Source: Sporolactobacillus putidus
GTDB lineage: Bacteria > Bacillota > Bacilli > Bacillales > Sporolactobacillaceae
Assembly (NCBI RefSeq): GCF_014647035.1
Contig: NZ_BMOK01000006.1
Coordinates: 166,750 to 230,749 of the forward strand
Direction: 5' to 3'
DNA: 64,000 nucleotides
In this document: piece by piece, positions 42,470 through 51,008 of the stretch
Numbering within the stretch: position 1 is the first letter of the stretch
How the letters are laid out: every line of letters starts with the position of its first letter
Notes under the pieces: model-generated
Told to the model about the DNA's origin: nothing
The model's input: only the letters and a program-made list of their open reading frames with translations
The model's database searches: none
Translations under genes and position numbers: made by a program

Positions 42470-43708
42470 TTATCTGAGCAACTGAAGCACGCCTTGAGGC
42501 AGCTGGTTTGCTTGATAGAGCATTGACTGAGCAGCCTGGCTAAGAATATTATTCTTTGTGAAGTTTGACATCTCTTGAGCCATGTTTACATCAGTAATTC
42601 GCGATGAAGCAGAAGTCAGATTTTGTGAAGACGTAGTCAAGTTATTTACTGTATATTGAAGGGCGTTTTCGGATGCACCCATTTTGGAACGTGCAGCCGA
42701 CACTTTCTGGATCGCGTTATCAATAGCTTTAATCGCAACATTTGCAGAACCTTGACTAGTAACCTGCAATCCATTAACTCCTAAAGCAGCCGTGCTCATA
42801 TTTTCAATCGATATCGTCAGATTCTGCCCCGTATTTGCTCCAATTTGGAATGTTGCCGAACCATCAGCACGCTTATTAGCAGCGGCTGTTGTTTCTGTAA
42901 AGGAAGATAAAGCATTTGATGCAGCATTTCGCACAGCGCCTGATGAGGAGGTAACTGTGATCGAAATACCATTGATCGCACCAGTGTATCCTGAAGTTTT
43001 AGCGGTTTCTACTAGAGCACCACTTCCATTAACTGTCAGAGTACCACTAGTTATTTTGCCTCCGAGTGTAGTTAATGTATCACCAGAAGCTACGGTAAAA
43101 GTATTTGTCGTTGTTTTTCCGTTAACAATATATGAAACCGAGATTGTGTCGTTCTTGGCAATACCTAAGCTGTTTCCATTAGAATCTTTCAACCCGCTTA
43201 ATGTAGTAGTTGCAGACGCTTTACCAGCGCCAGAGTTCAATGAAACACTCGTATTGACGTTTTGAACCGCATTTGCAACCCCTGCACCCATCGAACCGTC
43301 AAGGAGATTTTTCGTGTTGAATTGTGTCGTACTGGCGATGTTATCAATCGTTTTGGTAAGGCTGTTCATTTCGTCCTGAATATTTTGGCGGTCCTGGGCT
43401 GTGTTCGTGTCATTTGCAGACTGGACAGCCAGCTCACGCATACGCTGCAGGATATCTTGCGTTTGGGCCAGCGCACCTTCACCCGTCTGAAGCAAGTTGG
43501 AAGCATCTTGCGCATTGTTGCTTGCCTGGTTTAACCCGCGAATCTGGCCTTGCATTTTCTGAGAAATCGCGAGACCCGCAGCATCGTCAGCCGCGCTGTT
43601 AATGCGGAGACCCGATGACAGTTTCTGCAAAGATTGTTGTGTGGCGTTCTGGTTTTTCGTCAACTGATTCAACGTGTTTAACGCCGCAATATTGTGGTTG
43701 ATAATCAT
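42470..43708 (-). CDS. hag: Flagellin
   Basis: Filament subunit, exported and polymerised. I start at ATG 43708 (MIINHNIAALNTLNQL, like Bacillus Hag); an in-frame ATG 6 nt earlier is only 3 nt from GGAGG, whereas 43708 is 9 nt away. 412 residues: D0/D1 N-terminus (to about 160), a variable Ser/Thr/Ala-rich centre (about 160-310) likely to carry glycans, and a conserved C-terminus ending QSMLYQANQLPQGVLQLLR. Sigma-D promoter, CsrA-like site at the ribosome site, own terminator. Confidence 0.97.
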   Translation of the reverse strand: MIINHNIAALNTLNQLTKNQNATQQSLQKLSSGLRINSAADDAAGLAISQKMQGQIRGLNQASNNAQDASNLLQTGEGALAQTQDILQRMRELAVQSANDTNTAQDRQNIQDEMNSLTKTIDNIASTTQFNTKNLLDGSMGAGVANAVQNVNTSVSLNSGAGKASATTTLSGLKDSNGNSLGIAKNDTISVSYIVNGKTTTNTFTVASGDTLTTLGGKITSGTLTVNGSGALVETAKTSGYTGAINGISITVTSSSGAVRNAASNALSSFTETTAAANKRADGSATFQIGANTGQNLTISIENMSTAALGVNGLQVTSQGSANVAIKAIDNAIQKVSAARSKMGASENALQYTVNNLTTSSQNLTSASSRITDVNMAQEMSNFTKNNILSQAAQSMLYQANQLPQGVLQLLR

Positions 43709-43716
43709 ATTCATTT

Positions 43717-43787
43717 TCCTCCCTGAGTAGTGAATGCCCACGTCCGTGTGGAATAATGTCTGACATTAAGGAAGGCGCCTTCCTTAA
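43717..43787 (-). promoter_or_regulatory. Flagellin leader: CsrA-like site and perfect palindrome
   Basis: On the - strand CAGGGAGGA (43717-43725) puts a GGA motif on the Shine-Dalgarno, as in the CsrA-controlled Bacillus hag leader. Positions 43766-43787 form a perfect 22-nt palindrome centred on GGCGCC, whose arms carry AAGGAAGG and which could be the second CsrA-binding hairpin or an mRNA stabiliser. Confidence 0.6.
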
Positions 43788-43804
43788 CCGCCCTTTCAGT
43801 GTAT

Positions 43805-43831
43805 ATATCGTCAAAGGAGGAAAGATGTTTA
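43805..43831 (-). promoter_or_regulatory. Sigma-D promoter of hag
   Basis: On the - strand TAAA (43831-43828), 15 nt, GACGATAT (43812-43805): one mismatch from consensus, about 97 nt before the start codon. Confidence 0.9.
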
Positions 43832-44145
43832 GAAAAAAATTGGATATTTTATTTATTTACGAGATTTTTAGTCCAGGTTATTAGATATCTCGTTTCTTCA
43901 CCATGCACAAAAACTCTGTGATCGTCGTGATTTTGCTTAGTTTATTCATACAGGTTTTTATCGGCTTTGTTTGGTTACAAAGTTTTGCTGTATACAATGT
44001 GGGGATTATTTCAATGAACTGACCGTTCAATAAATGGAAACAATGACAGTGATAGATCATGAACAATCTCAGATTTTTTGCCATTCCTTTTAAGCCACTT
44101 GACGTTTTCATAGGAAATGTGCAACGATTCGGTTAAGGTGATTCC

Positions 44146-45129
44146 ATGTCAGACCATTTTAAAAAAATCGGCGGCTTTTTTTCACTGGAGCTGCCCAAGC
44201 GAACCGAATATCATTCCCGGGCGTTACGTCTGAACAGCGCCCGCTACTGTCTTGAATATATACTGCGCGTCAGAAACTATAAGAAAATTTATCTGCCTGC
44301 CTATATCTGCGACAGCGTGCTTCAGCCGGTGAAGCGTCTGAACGTTAATTACCACTTTTATCGAATTGGAGAAGATTTCGCACCTGTGTTGGGCAGAGAA
44401 CCGGAGGAAGATGCCTGCTTTCTCTATGTCAACTATTTCGGTTTGAATGGTCAAAATGTCCGAAAGATCTGTTGCACTCAGAAGAATGTCATCATCGACA
44501 ATACGCAGGCTTTTTTTGACCGGCCGCCGGCGCACATCGATACCCTTTACTCGCCGCGGAAGTTCTTCGGCGTTCCGGACGGTGGCTATTTGTATACTGA
44601 CGCTGAAAGTCGGCTCAATCTGAAACAGGATCCGTCTTATTATCGATTCGATGCCCTGCTGAAACAGATTGACCTCGGCACTGCGGCAGCCGCTCCGCTT
44701 TTTAAAGAAAACGAAGCCTATCTCGACCGGTGCGGTATGCAGGCGATGTCCCGCCTGACGCAGCGACTGCTGATGAGTATTGATTATCAGCAAGCCCTTA
44801 CAAAAAGAAATGAAAATTTCCGCTTTTTAAACGGACTGTTGCGTCCATGCAATCGGCTAAAAGCGGCTTTCAACGATTTAGATGGACCGATGTGTTATCC
44901 GCTATTGATAGAGCGTGGCGAGCAATTAAAAGAATTTTTGATCGAACGCAACATCTACGTCAATGATTACTGGGAGGAAGTGATGGCACGTGTTCCGACC
45001 GGCAGTTTTGAGTACCGCCTGGCAAGGGACCTCGTTCCGCTGCCGGTCGATCAGCACTGCAACATGGCGAACATGCATGCCATCGTGGAGGCTGTTCTCG
45101 ATTTTTTGAGATTCACACGCGATATTTGA
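44146..45129 (+). CDS. DegT-like PLP-dependent enzyme, substrate unknown
   Basis: Fold-type I PLP enzyme distantly like DegT/DnrJ sugar aminotransferases, 327 residues. Lys139 in SPRKFFG is the likely Schiff-base lysine and Asp118 in IIDNTQAFF the residue facing the pyridine nitrogen; DGGYLYT follows as in the family. AAGGTGA precedes the ATG. It is the only + strand gene between 31 and 52 kb, alone, next to flagellin and the pse cluster. It may make a second amino sugar for surface glycans, but nothing in the sequence names a substrate. Confidence 0.8.
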   Translation: MSDHFKKIGGFFSLELPKRTEYHSRALRLNSARYCLEYILRVRNYKKIYLPAYICDSVLQPVKRLNVNYHFYRIGEDFAPVLGREPEEDACFLYVNYFGLNGQNVRKICCTQKNVIIDNTQAFFDRPPAHIDTLYSPRKFFGVPDGGYLYTDAESRLNLKQDPSYYRFDALLKQIDLGTAAAAPLFKENEAYLDRCGMQAMSRLTQRLLMSIDYQQALTKRNENFRFLNGLLRPCNRLKAAFNDLDGPMCYPLLIERGEQLKEFLIERNIYVNDYWEEVMARVPTGSFEYRLARDLVPLPVDQHCNMANMHAIVEAVLDFLRFTRDI

Positions 45130-45560
45130 TTTTAGAAAAAGAGAAGATTGAGGAACGTTCTTATGATTGAGTCAACGGCTTCGCGAACGATTGTACTCCC
45201 CACCCATGAACTGTCTCTACCCGCAGGCATGAGTCGCGATAATCATCAAGACACTTAAGCGTGACAAGCGATCCAGTAAATAGACTAATAATATTAGTGC
45301 CGTTTTTATCCTGGCTTCAAACTTATTGCTGCCGATTATTTGAATAAGTTCTTTTTTTTCTGATTCAATTTTTATGCGTCATCTTCACTTTATTTTTATC
45401 CTTGATTTCTATCTACTTTCATAATACGTTTTGTCCTGTTTGCTACATTATTTTTTGAATACTGATTATCCCGTTAGCTCATGATCAGACACTGTCTCTC
45501 GCGTTGCACAGCTGTAAGCAGGTGATGGAAAAGTTTCCAATCCACCTTTAATGCAGAGGT
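45130..45560. other. Non-coding, probably decayed sequence
   Basis: About 430 nt with no intact gene. The - strand of about 45160-45290 reads, with stops, IATHACG and GGEYNRSRSR, faintly like the C-terminal end of TnpB-type transposase genes; this is weak. A small dyad TGGAAA/TTTCCA lies at 45526-45539. Confidence 0.35.
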
Positions 45561-45665
45561 TATCGCCCTAAACTTGAGGACAATCACCCTAAAAGGTCAA
45601 AGAATCGCCCCAGACTCGAGGACAATCGCCCTGAAATGCAGAAGAATCGCCTTTTAGAAATAAAG
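45561..45665. repeat. 21-bp tandem array C (five units)
   Basis: Units start at 45561, 45582, 45603, 45624 and 45645, exactly 21 nt apart. Each begins with a WATCRCCCTAAA-like core (AATCGCCCT in the best copies) and ends AGGAC or AAAG/GAAG. The opposite strand reads TTTAGGGCGATTGTC, which lines up with the other arrays' TTTA-nnn-YGATT skeleton. It abuts the aldose-epimerase remnant. Confidence 0.88.
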
Positions 45666-45679
45666 CATTCTTCAGCCCA

Positions 45680-45871
45680 TCGAAAAAAATTGTGATTGAG
45701 CAGGATAAGCAGTATCGCAACACTGTTCTCTGCGTTGAAGGCGATCAGCCGTTTGCCTGTATCGAACCATGGACAGCCCGGACAAATGCATTCAATGAAG
45801 ACAGCCTGCTGCTGGTGAAATCCGGAGAACCATTGAAACTGAATCTTTCTTTCTATCTTGAAGATCGCTAA
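45680..45871 (+). pseudogene. C-terminal remnant of an aldose 1-epimerase-like gene
   Basis: An open + frame with no usable start ends at TAA 45869-45871. From the GTG at 45692 it encodes 59 residues including QPFACIEPWTARTNAFNED and LLLVKSGEPLKLNLSFYLED. The (C)IEPWT...NAF...GE pattern is the conserved C-terminal end of the galactose mutarotase/aldose 1-epimerase family, where the catalytic Glu of EPW lies. The other roughly 230 residues are missing and replaced by array C, while a terminator still follows. Confidence 0.65.
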
Positions 45872-45880
45872 ACCACTCTT

Positions 45881-45915
45881 AAAGCTCAGGATGATCGCCC
45901 ATCCTGAGCTTTTTG
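45881..45915 (+). terminator. Terminator after the epimerase remnant
   Basis: AAAGCTCAGGATG (45881-45893) and CATCCTGAGCTTT (45900-45912) are exact complements, followed by TT. It may also serve the convergent pilZ operon. Confidence 0.85.
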
Positions 45916-45958
45916 CATGCGTTCTAAAATTTTTAAGTTTGGGATCTGGCTTTTGTAA

Positions 45959-46534
45959 TCACGACGTTACCTTGAATTCACCAGACTGAGTTTTCTTTTG
46001 GCCAGTTCTTTCTGATTGATAAAATTCTGGATCGCGGTTTCTTCTTTTGCCGTAAGGTTGCAGAATTGCACACCGTAAAAAAAAATTTGACCGTCCGTGC
46101 TTCAATTCCTTCCTGACCACCGTGCCGACCAAATAGATCGGTGTTTTATCTTCCGCCTGGAATGAAATGTTGATCAACACGTTCTCAATAATGGGGAAGT
46201 CCAGCCTGCATGAAAACTTGAGACCGCCGAGGCTGATGTCGATCATGTCGGCGCTGATTGTTTTATTATTCAGGGTCTGAAGCAATGGGTCTCCGAAATC
46301 GACGATCCGAATGGTGCACTTTTCATGAGCCAGCGAAATTCTGTGATGCCTTCTCTTTTCAAACCTGAAGTTATAGGGTCGATGTTTTTTAGTCGACCGA
46401 CTCCTTAGTTTGGCTATGACTTTTCTCTCCCGTTCTACGACTCTCCGATAATGGAAGCGGAATATCAGATAGACGGTCAATGTCATGATGATTTCCATTC
46501 CGATAAATCCTACAACACCCAAGTTTATAAGCAT
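45959..46534 (-). CDS. Membrane-anchored PilZ-domain protein
   Basis: Putative c-di-GMP effector. The ATG at 46534 (191 residues) has GAGGTG 6 nt upstream and lies 10 nt after the EAL gene stop. An N-terminal membrane helix (LGVVGFIGMEIIMTLTVYLI) is followed by a basic linker and a PilZ domain with the RxxxR-type FEKRRHHRISL and the DISLGGLKF motif, both needed for c-di-GMP binding. Co-transcribed with the EAL gene behind a c-di-GMP riboswitch, so reader, eraser and sensor sit in one unit. Confidence 0.87.
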   Translation of the reverse strand: MLINLGVVGFIGMEIIMTLTVYLIFRFHYRRVVERERKVIAKLRSRSTKKHRPYNFRFEKRRHHRISLAHEKCTIRIVDFGDPLLQTLNNKTISADMIDISLGGLKFSCRLDFPIIENVLINISFQAEDKTPIYLVGTVVRKELKHGRSNFFLRCAILQPYGKRRNRDPEFYQSERTGQKKTQSGEFKVTS

Positions 46535-46544
46535 TGGGTACACC

Positions 46545-47268
46545 TCACAATATAAGGGCAAGGGGTTCGGGTTTACCAAGAGCAAAACCTTGGGCATATT
46601 GAATGCCTAGTGACCTGGCGACATCAATATCACGGGCTGTTTCCAAGCCTTCAAGGATTAGTTTCAGTTTAAATTGTGAGCAATATTGGACGAGAAATTT
46701 AACATAGGCCTGTTTTCTTTTTGACGCGAACAAAGAGGAGGTAAAATATCTGTCCAGCTTGATGTAGTCCGCATCAAGCTCGATCGTCCTGTTGATATCA
46801 TCGATGCCCTTGACAAAATCGTCGATCGCCATGCCCAATCCGTGCTTCTTCAACTCTCTTACAGCATTTTCTATTTCATCGAAATCTCTGATTTTTTCAT
46901 TTTCCACAAATTCCAAAATAATAGATTGACTAGAGGCTGGAAAACGATCAATAACGGTATCGATAAGGGGAATAAAATTACTGTTCAGTACCGTTGAGGG
47001 ATATACATTTATAAATAATTTTTTCCCTTTTTCCAAATAACCTGTTTTAAAGTAAGTGTAGACAGCTTTACGAAGAGACCGCGAATCTAATTCGTAAAGT
47101 TGCCCTCTTTTTATTGCAAGATTGAAAGCCTGTTCAGGATTTGTAAAGAGCTGGGAGCGAAAGAGCGCTTTCATGGCCTTTGACCGTGTGATCGGTCAGA
47201 TCAACGATGGACTGAAAGTGATGTTCAAACACCTCATTTTTTATAAAGTTACTTACTTTGGTACACAT
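46545..47268 (-). pseudogene. EAL-domain c-di-GMP phosphodiesterase, frameshifted
   Basis: The start ATG at 47268 has GGAG 8 nt upstream and opens MCTKVSNFIKNEVFEHHFQ then SIVDLTDHTVKGHE (33 codons). At 47169-47171 an AAA run carries one base too many: removing one A gives GHEALFRSQLFTNPEQAF and 240 residues, a full EAL domain. As read, the first frame stops soon after and the rest is open only from 47174. Downstream motifs FINVYP, LEFVENE, AIDDF, IKLDRYF and LEGLET are kept. It is either a real frameshift mutation, phase switching at a short A run, or a sequencing error. Confidence 0.8.
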
Positions 47269-47373
47269 TTGCTCATCTCCTTAATTGCTAGTGAATCGCA
47301 GTCTCCTCAAAAAAGCGGGTTTTGTTGAAGTATGCAGGCTTTTATCCCTATGAGATTTTTATCTCTCATGAGA

Positions 47374-47408
47374 CAAAAAACAGGCTGCGCCGAATAACCG
47401 ACGAGCCT
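47374..47408 (-). terminator. Riboswitch expression-platform terminator
   Basis: On the - strand AGGCT-CGTCG, loop, CGGCG-C-AGCCT (47408-47382, one bulge) followed by TGTTTTTTG. It lies between the aptamer and the EAL gene. Confidence 0.75.
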
Positions 47409-47424
47409 CCTGAACTCAACTTTT

Positions 47425-47505
47425 TTCGGCAACCCGGCTGCCCTAGCGATCCCGCCTTAGGCCCGTGGCTTTGCGACCTTATCTTTCGATAAGTGTGCCA
47501 TTTCG
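47425..47505 (-). promoter_or_regulatory. Cyclic di-GMP-I (GEMM) riboswitch
   Basis: The - strand shows the conserved GEMM-I elements in order: the TTATCGAAAGATAA hairpin with GAAA tetraloop, GGTCGCAAAGCCACGGGCCT, then GGGCAGCCGGGTTGCC closing the fold. A terminator follows 17 nt later and the EAL-PilZ genes after it. Feedback control of c-di-GMP turnover by c-di-GMP is inferred; on or off polarity cannot be told from sequence alone. Confidence 0.87.
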
Positions 47506-47527
47506 CAAATATTTTTCCATTGTGAAT

Positions 47528-47556
47528 ATATTAACATAAATAGTTGTTAATTCCAA
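47528..47556 (-). promoter_or_regulatory. Promoter of the riboswitch-EAL-PilZ unit
   Basis: On the - strand TTGGAA (47556-47551), 17 nt, TAATAT (47533-47528), starting transcription a few bases before the aptamer. Confidence 0.7.
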
Positions 47557-47765
47557 TGTATATGTACCTATTTTATGGATTTTTCAGTCGAATTTACTAA
47601 TAATTTCTTTTTTTGTAACTCAACTTGTCGAACTAAACCCAAATTTCACTAGATATGATCGATCAAGTCTAGTAACTTTTATCGTTATTCATATACACAA
47701 TGTTTTCAACTTATTCCCAAGTGAATTTCACATTTTTATGCATCCAGTCTGCTGAGGAGAAATTT

Positions 47766-47803
47766 AAAACGAGTAATGAACAAAAAGGTGCATCACTCGT
47801 TTT
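47766..47803 (-). terminator. Terminator at the end of csrA
   Basis: AAAACGAGT (47766-47774) pairs with ACTCGTTTT (47795-47803), overlapping the csrA stop codon; extra pairs extend the stem inward. Confidence 0.7.
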
Positions 47804-48047
47804 ATGTATCCTTTTTCTCTTTTTTCATGTCCTTCATAGCTTGGAGTACGTCATCAGGCAGCTGGCCGGTTGCGGCCTGACTGTTTTCTTGCTGAATCGC
47901 CTCGTAGATTTCCTGGCGGTAGATATCGATCTCTCGGGGAGCACTGATACCGAGTTTTATTTGATCACCGTCGACAGCGACGATTTTTATCTCAATAGTG
48001 TCTCCGATCCGGATCGACTCTCCTTTTTTACGTGTCAATATCAGCAC
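47802..48047 (-). CDS. csrA: Carbon storage regulator CsrA
   Basis: RNA-binding dimer that represses flagellin translation until FliW titrates it. The 81-residue protein starts [20 protein letters not shown] and keeps the [14 protein letters not shown] core with the RNA-binding Arg. It is 4 nt after fliW. The Lys/Glu-rich tail (DMKKEKKDT) is normal for Bacillus forms. Its target site is visible on the hag leader at 43.7 kb. Confidence 0.96.
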   Translation of the reverse strand: MLILTRKKGESIRIGDTIEIKIVAVDGDQIKLGISAPREIDIYRQEIYEAIQQENSQAATGQLPDDVLQAMKDMKKEKKDT

Positions 48048-48051
48048 AACC

Positions 48052-48495
48052 TCACGCCCTTTTCTGCGGGGTTTCCGTTTCGGGTGTCAGCCGCTCCCTT
48101 ACGGAATAGGAAGACTGCTCCGGAATATACTGTTTGCCGATCCTTTCCCGGGTGTTAATGATCACCGGGGCTTTCAAATTAGCCGTCGACTCGGAAAAAC
48201 GCGGCTGAACACTGACAATCACTTGAACCGCCACGTCTTTTTCGGACTGTACGGCAAGCTGCCTGACGAAATGATCCGGCAGATCCACACTGTATTCTTT
48301 AAAGAAAAGGAACGGTGAGGTCGTAATAAAAGCAACCTCCGCATGATCGGTTGACTGCAGGATGGAAAAGACCTCACCGAACGGCTGGAAGATAAAGCGC
48401 CTTTCATCGGCGAATCCGGGCAACCCCGCAGGGAACGTCACGATCTCTGTCTCATCAATTTCCTGTTCTCCGAAATACTTCGTCAAAATTTTCAT
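48052..48495 (-). CDS. fliW: Flagellar assembly factor FliW
   Basis: Binds CsrA and flagellin to couple flagellin synthesis to export. The 147-residue protein shows [16 protein letters not shown]-like start ([16 protein letters not shown]), [16 protein letters not shown] and [12 protein letters not shown]. Located between flgL and csrA as in Bacillus, except that the usual yviE gene between flgL and fliW is absent. Confidence 0.95.
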   Translation of the reverse strand: MKILTKYFGEQEIDETEIVTFPAGLPGFADERRFIFQPFGEVFSILQSTDHAEVAFITTSPFLFFKEYSVDLPDHFVRQLAVQSEKDVAVQVIVSVQPRFSESTANLKAPVIINTRERIGKQYIPEQSSYSVRERLTPETETPQKRA

Positions 48496-48578
48496 GATCC
48501 GCTTTTATCCCTTCTCTTCAACATGATTCAGACGCCAAGTACAAAGTTTATATTCATTATGTACCCCGAACAGAACGA

Positions 48579-49475
48579 CTATTTTAAAAAGTCGACAAGC
48601 GATTGCTGGATGATCTTGGCACCGACCGCCAGCGAGGCATTGTAGACATTTTGCTGCTGATTCATATTGACGACGGTCGCCGCGAAATCCGCGTCTTCGT
48701 TGTTTGACATGATTTGAGTCGCCATCGTGTTTTGTGAATCGAGCTGACTGCTGATCATGTTGATGCGGCTCTGCTTGGCACCGACGTCCGCCTGTGCGCT
48801 CGATGTATCATTCAGATGTGTGTCGATTTTATCCAGAAAACTTCCGATCTGCTGTCCGGTGGACGACGGATTGTTCAATGCGTTCTTTAAATCATTCAGA
48901 TCGCTGAACAGGCTGCTTGTGAAAACCTGATTCGGATTCACGTTCACAGGCATAGAAATGCCGTCACTCACGCTGATCGTCAGGTCGGGATTGGCGAGCG
49001 CTTTCTGATTAATCGATACCGCCCCTGAACTGTCCTGAGTCAGCAGCGGATTCTGCGTGTCTTCCCCGCTGAAAATATACTGCCCGCCAACCTGCGTGTT
49101 GCCGATCGTCACGAGCTGCTGGGTTAACTGACCGACCTGGCCGGCGATCGCCTGGCGCTGATCCGACGTATAGGTATCATTGCTCGCCTGGACCGTCAGC
49201 TCGCGTATGCTGTTCAGCACGTCATTGACTTGGGACAAGCCACTGTCCGAGCTTTGCAGCCACTTATCAGCCGTTGTCGCGTTTTTCTGGTACTGGGTGA
49301 TATGATTGACGTCTGTACGATAGGCAATGCCCATAGAAGCAACAACCGGATTCTGGGACGGACGGGTGATTTTCTTGCCGGTTGCTAGCTGATTCTGATA
49401 ATCTGCCAGCTTTCCGTAGCCCATCGACATATTCTGCAGAATATTATTGGTCATCATGCCTTGTGTAATCCGCAT
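48579..49475 (-). CDS. flgL: Flagellar hook-associated protein 3
   Basis: Junction protein between hook and filament. The 298-residue protein has the flagellin-like N-terminus (MRITQGMMTNNILQNMSMGY then KLADYQNQLATGKKI) and C-terminus (NASLAVGAKIIQQSLVDFLK). It lies 6 nt after flgK. Confidence 0.95.
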   Translation of the reverse strand: MRITQGMMTNNILQNMSMGYGKLADYQNQLATGKKITRPSQNPVVASMGIAYRTDVNHITQYQKNATTADKWLQSSDSGLSQVNDVLNSIRELTVQASNDTYTSDQRQAIAGQVGQLTQQLVTIGNTQVGGQYIFSGEDTQNPLLTQDSSGAVSINQKALANPDLTISVSDGISMPVNVNPNQVFTSSLFSDLNDLKNALNNPSSTGQQIGSFLDKIDTHLNDTSSAQADVGAKQSRINMISSQLDSQNTMATQIMSNNEDADFAATVVNMNQQQNVYNASLAVGAKIIQQSLVDFLK

Positions 49476-49481
49476 TTTTTA

Positions 49482-50993
49482 TCACCCCATCTGGTTAATC
49501 AATGTGTCAAGCATCGTATTCAAAGTATTGACGACTTTGGCTGCCGCGCTGTAGGATTGCTGAAACTGGATCAGGTTGGTCATCTCTTCGTCCATAGACA
49601 CCCCGCTGACCGACGACTGCTGGTTCTGCGCCGCCTGCAGCATCGTCTGCGTGTTATTTACAAACTGTCCGGCTGACTGGGCATTGACGCCGATTTGGCC
49701 GATCAGTCCCTCCAGATAGTTCTTCAAGGTCGTGGATGAACCCGAACCGTCTACATTATAAGTATTGACCGCAATGACGTTGGCCATCGCTGTCGCGCTT
49801 GAATTATCACCGCTCGGCGCCCCAGACGCGGCGGAGGTTACGTCGCTTCCCTGCAGGCCGCCGTTGACATGAATGTTCCTCGCAGTGACTGTGCCGGGGC
49901 TGGTTCCCGATCCTGTTCCGAGAAAAAAGGTCCCTTTAGCCGGGTTGTATCCGGCGCTCCCCTCATAAGCCGCGTTAAACGCAGTCGCAAGTGTGCTTGC
50001 CATATTATCGAGACTCTTCAGCACGCTCGGGTAATCGACCGTATAGCTGTCAATGATACCCTGCAGCTTGCCGGACATATTGGTCAGTGTTCCGGATCCA
50101 GACGGTGTCCCGTCCAGGTTGACCAGCGTTGTTTGGACACTGGGAGCCGAGGTACCCGACCCGGTTATCTGCGTCTGAAGGTGCGTATTGGTCAGTGCCG
50201 TCCCGTCGACAAGTGTGGCCGGGGGATTAAATGAATTTCCGTTCTTATCAACGATTTCAATCGTATATTTTCCATCCGCGAGCGGTGACGGATTGCCTCC
50301 GCTTTTGACCGTTGAAACCTTGACATTAACAAGCTGAGCCAGTTTGCCAACGAGAGCATCCCTCTGATCGTATAGGTCGTTTGTAATTAACCCGTTCGCT
50401 TCCTGGGTGCTGATTTCCTTGTTCAGGGCATTGATCTGATCTGAATAGCCGTTGATCAGATTAGTATTGGCGGTAATCTGCTGACTGAAGTTGTTCTGAA
50501 CCTGGCCGAGCGACCGGGCGATGTTGTTAAAGGTGTCAGCCACTTCCTTCCCATTCTGGAGAACAACGGTTCCGGTACCGCTCGTACCCGAGTTGCCCGC
50601 CAGATCCTGCAGAGACTGCCAGAATCCATCAAGTACAGATGAAATGCCCGTATTGGTTGGTTCATTGATGATACCCTGCATCTGGGTGTACGCGTCGTTT
50701 ACTGCCGACCAGTATCCGTTCTGATTCGAATTGTCGCGAACCTGCTGGTCGACAAACTGATCACGGATACGAATAATCGAATCGGCATTGACACCGGTGC
50801 CAATCTGACCCGCGCCGCCGGCGGCATTGATCCCGATTCCGGGATAAGGCAGCCAGGTAGCCATGTTGACCCGCTGGCGCGAGTACCCGTCCGTGTTGGC
50901 GTTGGAGATATTATGTCCGGTCGTTTGAATGGCTTCCTGCTGTACAGCGAGCGTCCGCTGCATCATGTTCAAGGTGGAAAAAATAGGAATCAT
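49482..50993 (-). CDS. flgK: Flagellar hook-associated protein 1
   Basis: First hook-filament junction protein. The 503-residue product has the rod-type N-terminus (TLAVQQEAIQTTGHNISNAN, DGYSRQRVNM), Ser/Thr/Gly-rich central domains and the conserved C-terminus (SGVSMDEEMTNLIQFQQSYS, AAKVVNTLNTMLDTLI). It is 15 nt after flgN. Confidence 0.96.
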   Translation of the reverse strand: MIPIFSTLNMMQRTLAVQQEAIQTTGHNISNANTDGYSRQRVNMATWLPYPGIGINAAGGAGQIGTGVNADSIIRIRDQFVDQQVRDNSNQNGYWSAVNDAYTQMQGIINEPTNTGISSVLDGFWQSLQDLAGNSGTSGTGTVVLQNGKEVADTFNNIARSLGQVQNNFSQQITANTNLINGYSDQINALNKEISTQEANGLITNDLYDQRDALVGKLAQLVNVKVSTVKSGGNPSPLADGKYTIEIVDKNGNSFNPPATLVDGTALTNTHLQTQITGSGTSAPSVQTTLVNLDGTPSGSGTLTNMSGKLQGIIDSYTVDYPSVLKSLDNMASTLATAFNAAYEGSAGYNPAKGTFFLGTGSGTSPGTVTARNIHVNGGLQGSDVTSAASGAPSGDNSSATAMANVIAVNTYNVDGSGSSTTLKNYLEGLIGQIGVNAQSAGQFVNNTQTMLQAAQNQQSSVSGVSMDEEMTNLIQFQQSYSAAAKVVNTLNTMLDTLINQMG

Positions 50994-51008
50994 CCTGTGA
51001 AACCTCCA

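Noticed and set aside
43881-44111. 76-codon - frame between flagellin and the PLP gene
   Set aside because: A/T-rich intergenic sequence, no ribosome site, composition not protein-like.
47374-47505. Riboswitch as another GNRA-tetraloop RNA class such as c-di-AMP
   Set aside because: The GCAAAGCC, GGGCCTAA and GGGCAGCCGGGTTGCC order fits c-di-GMP-I, and the downstream EAL and PilZ genes agree.
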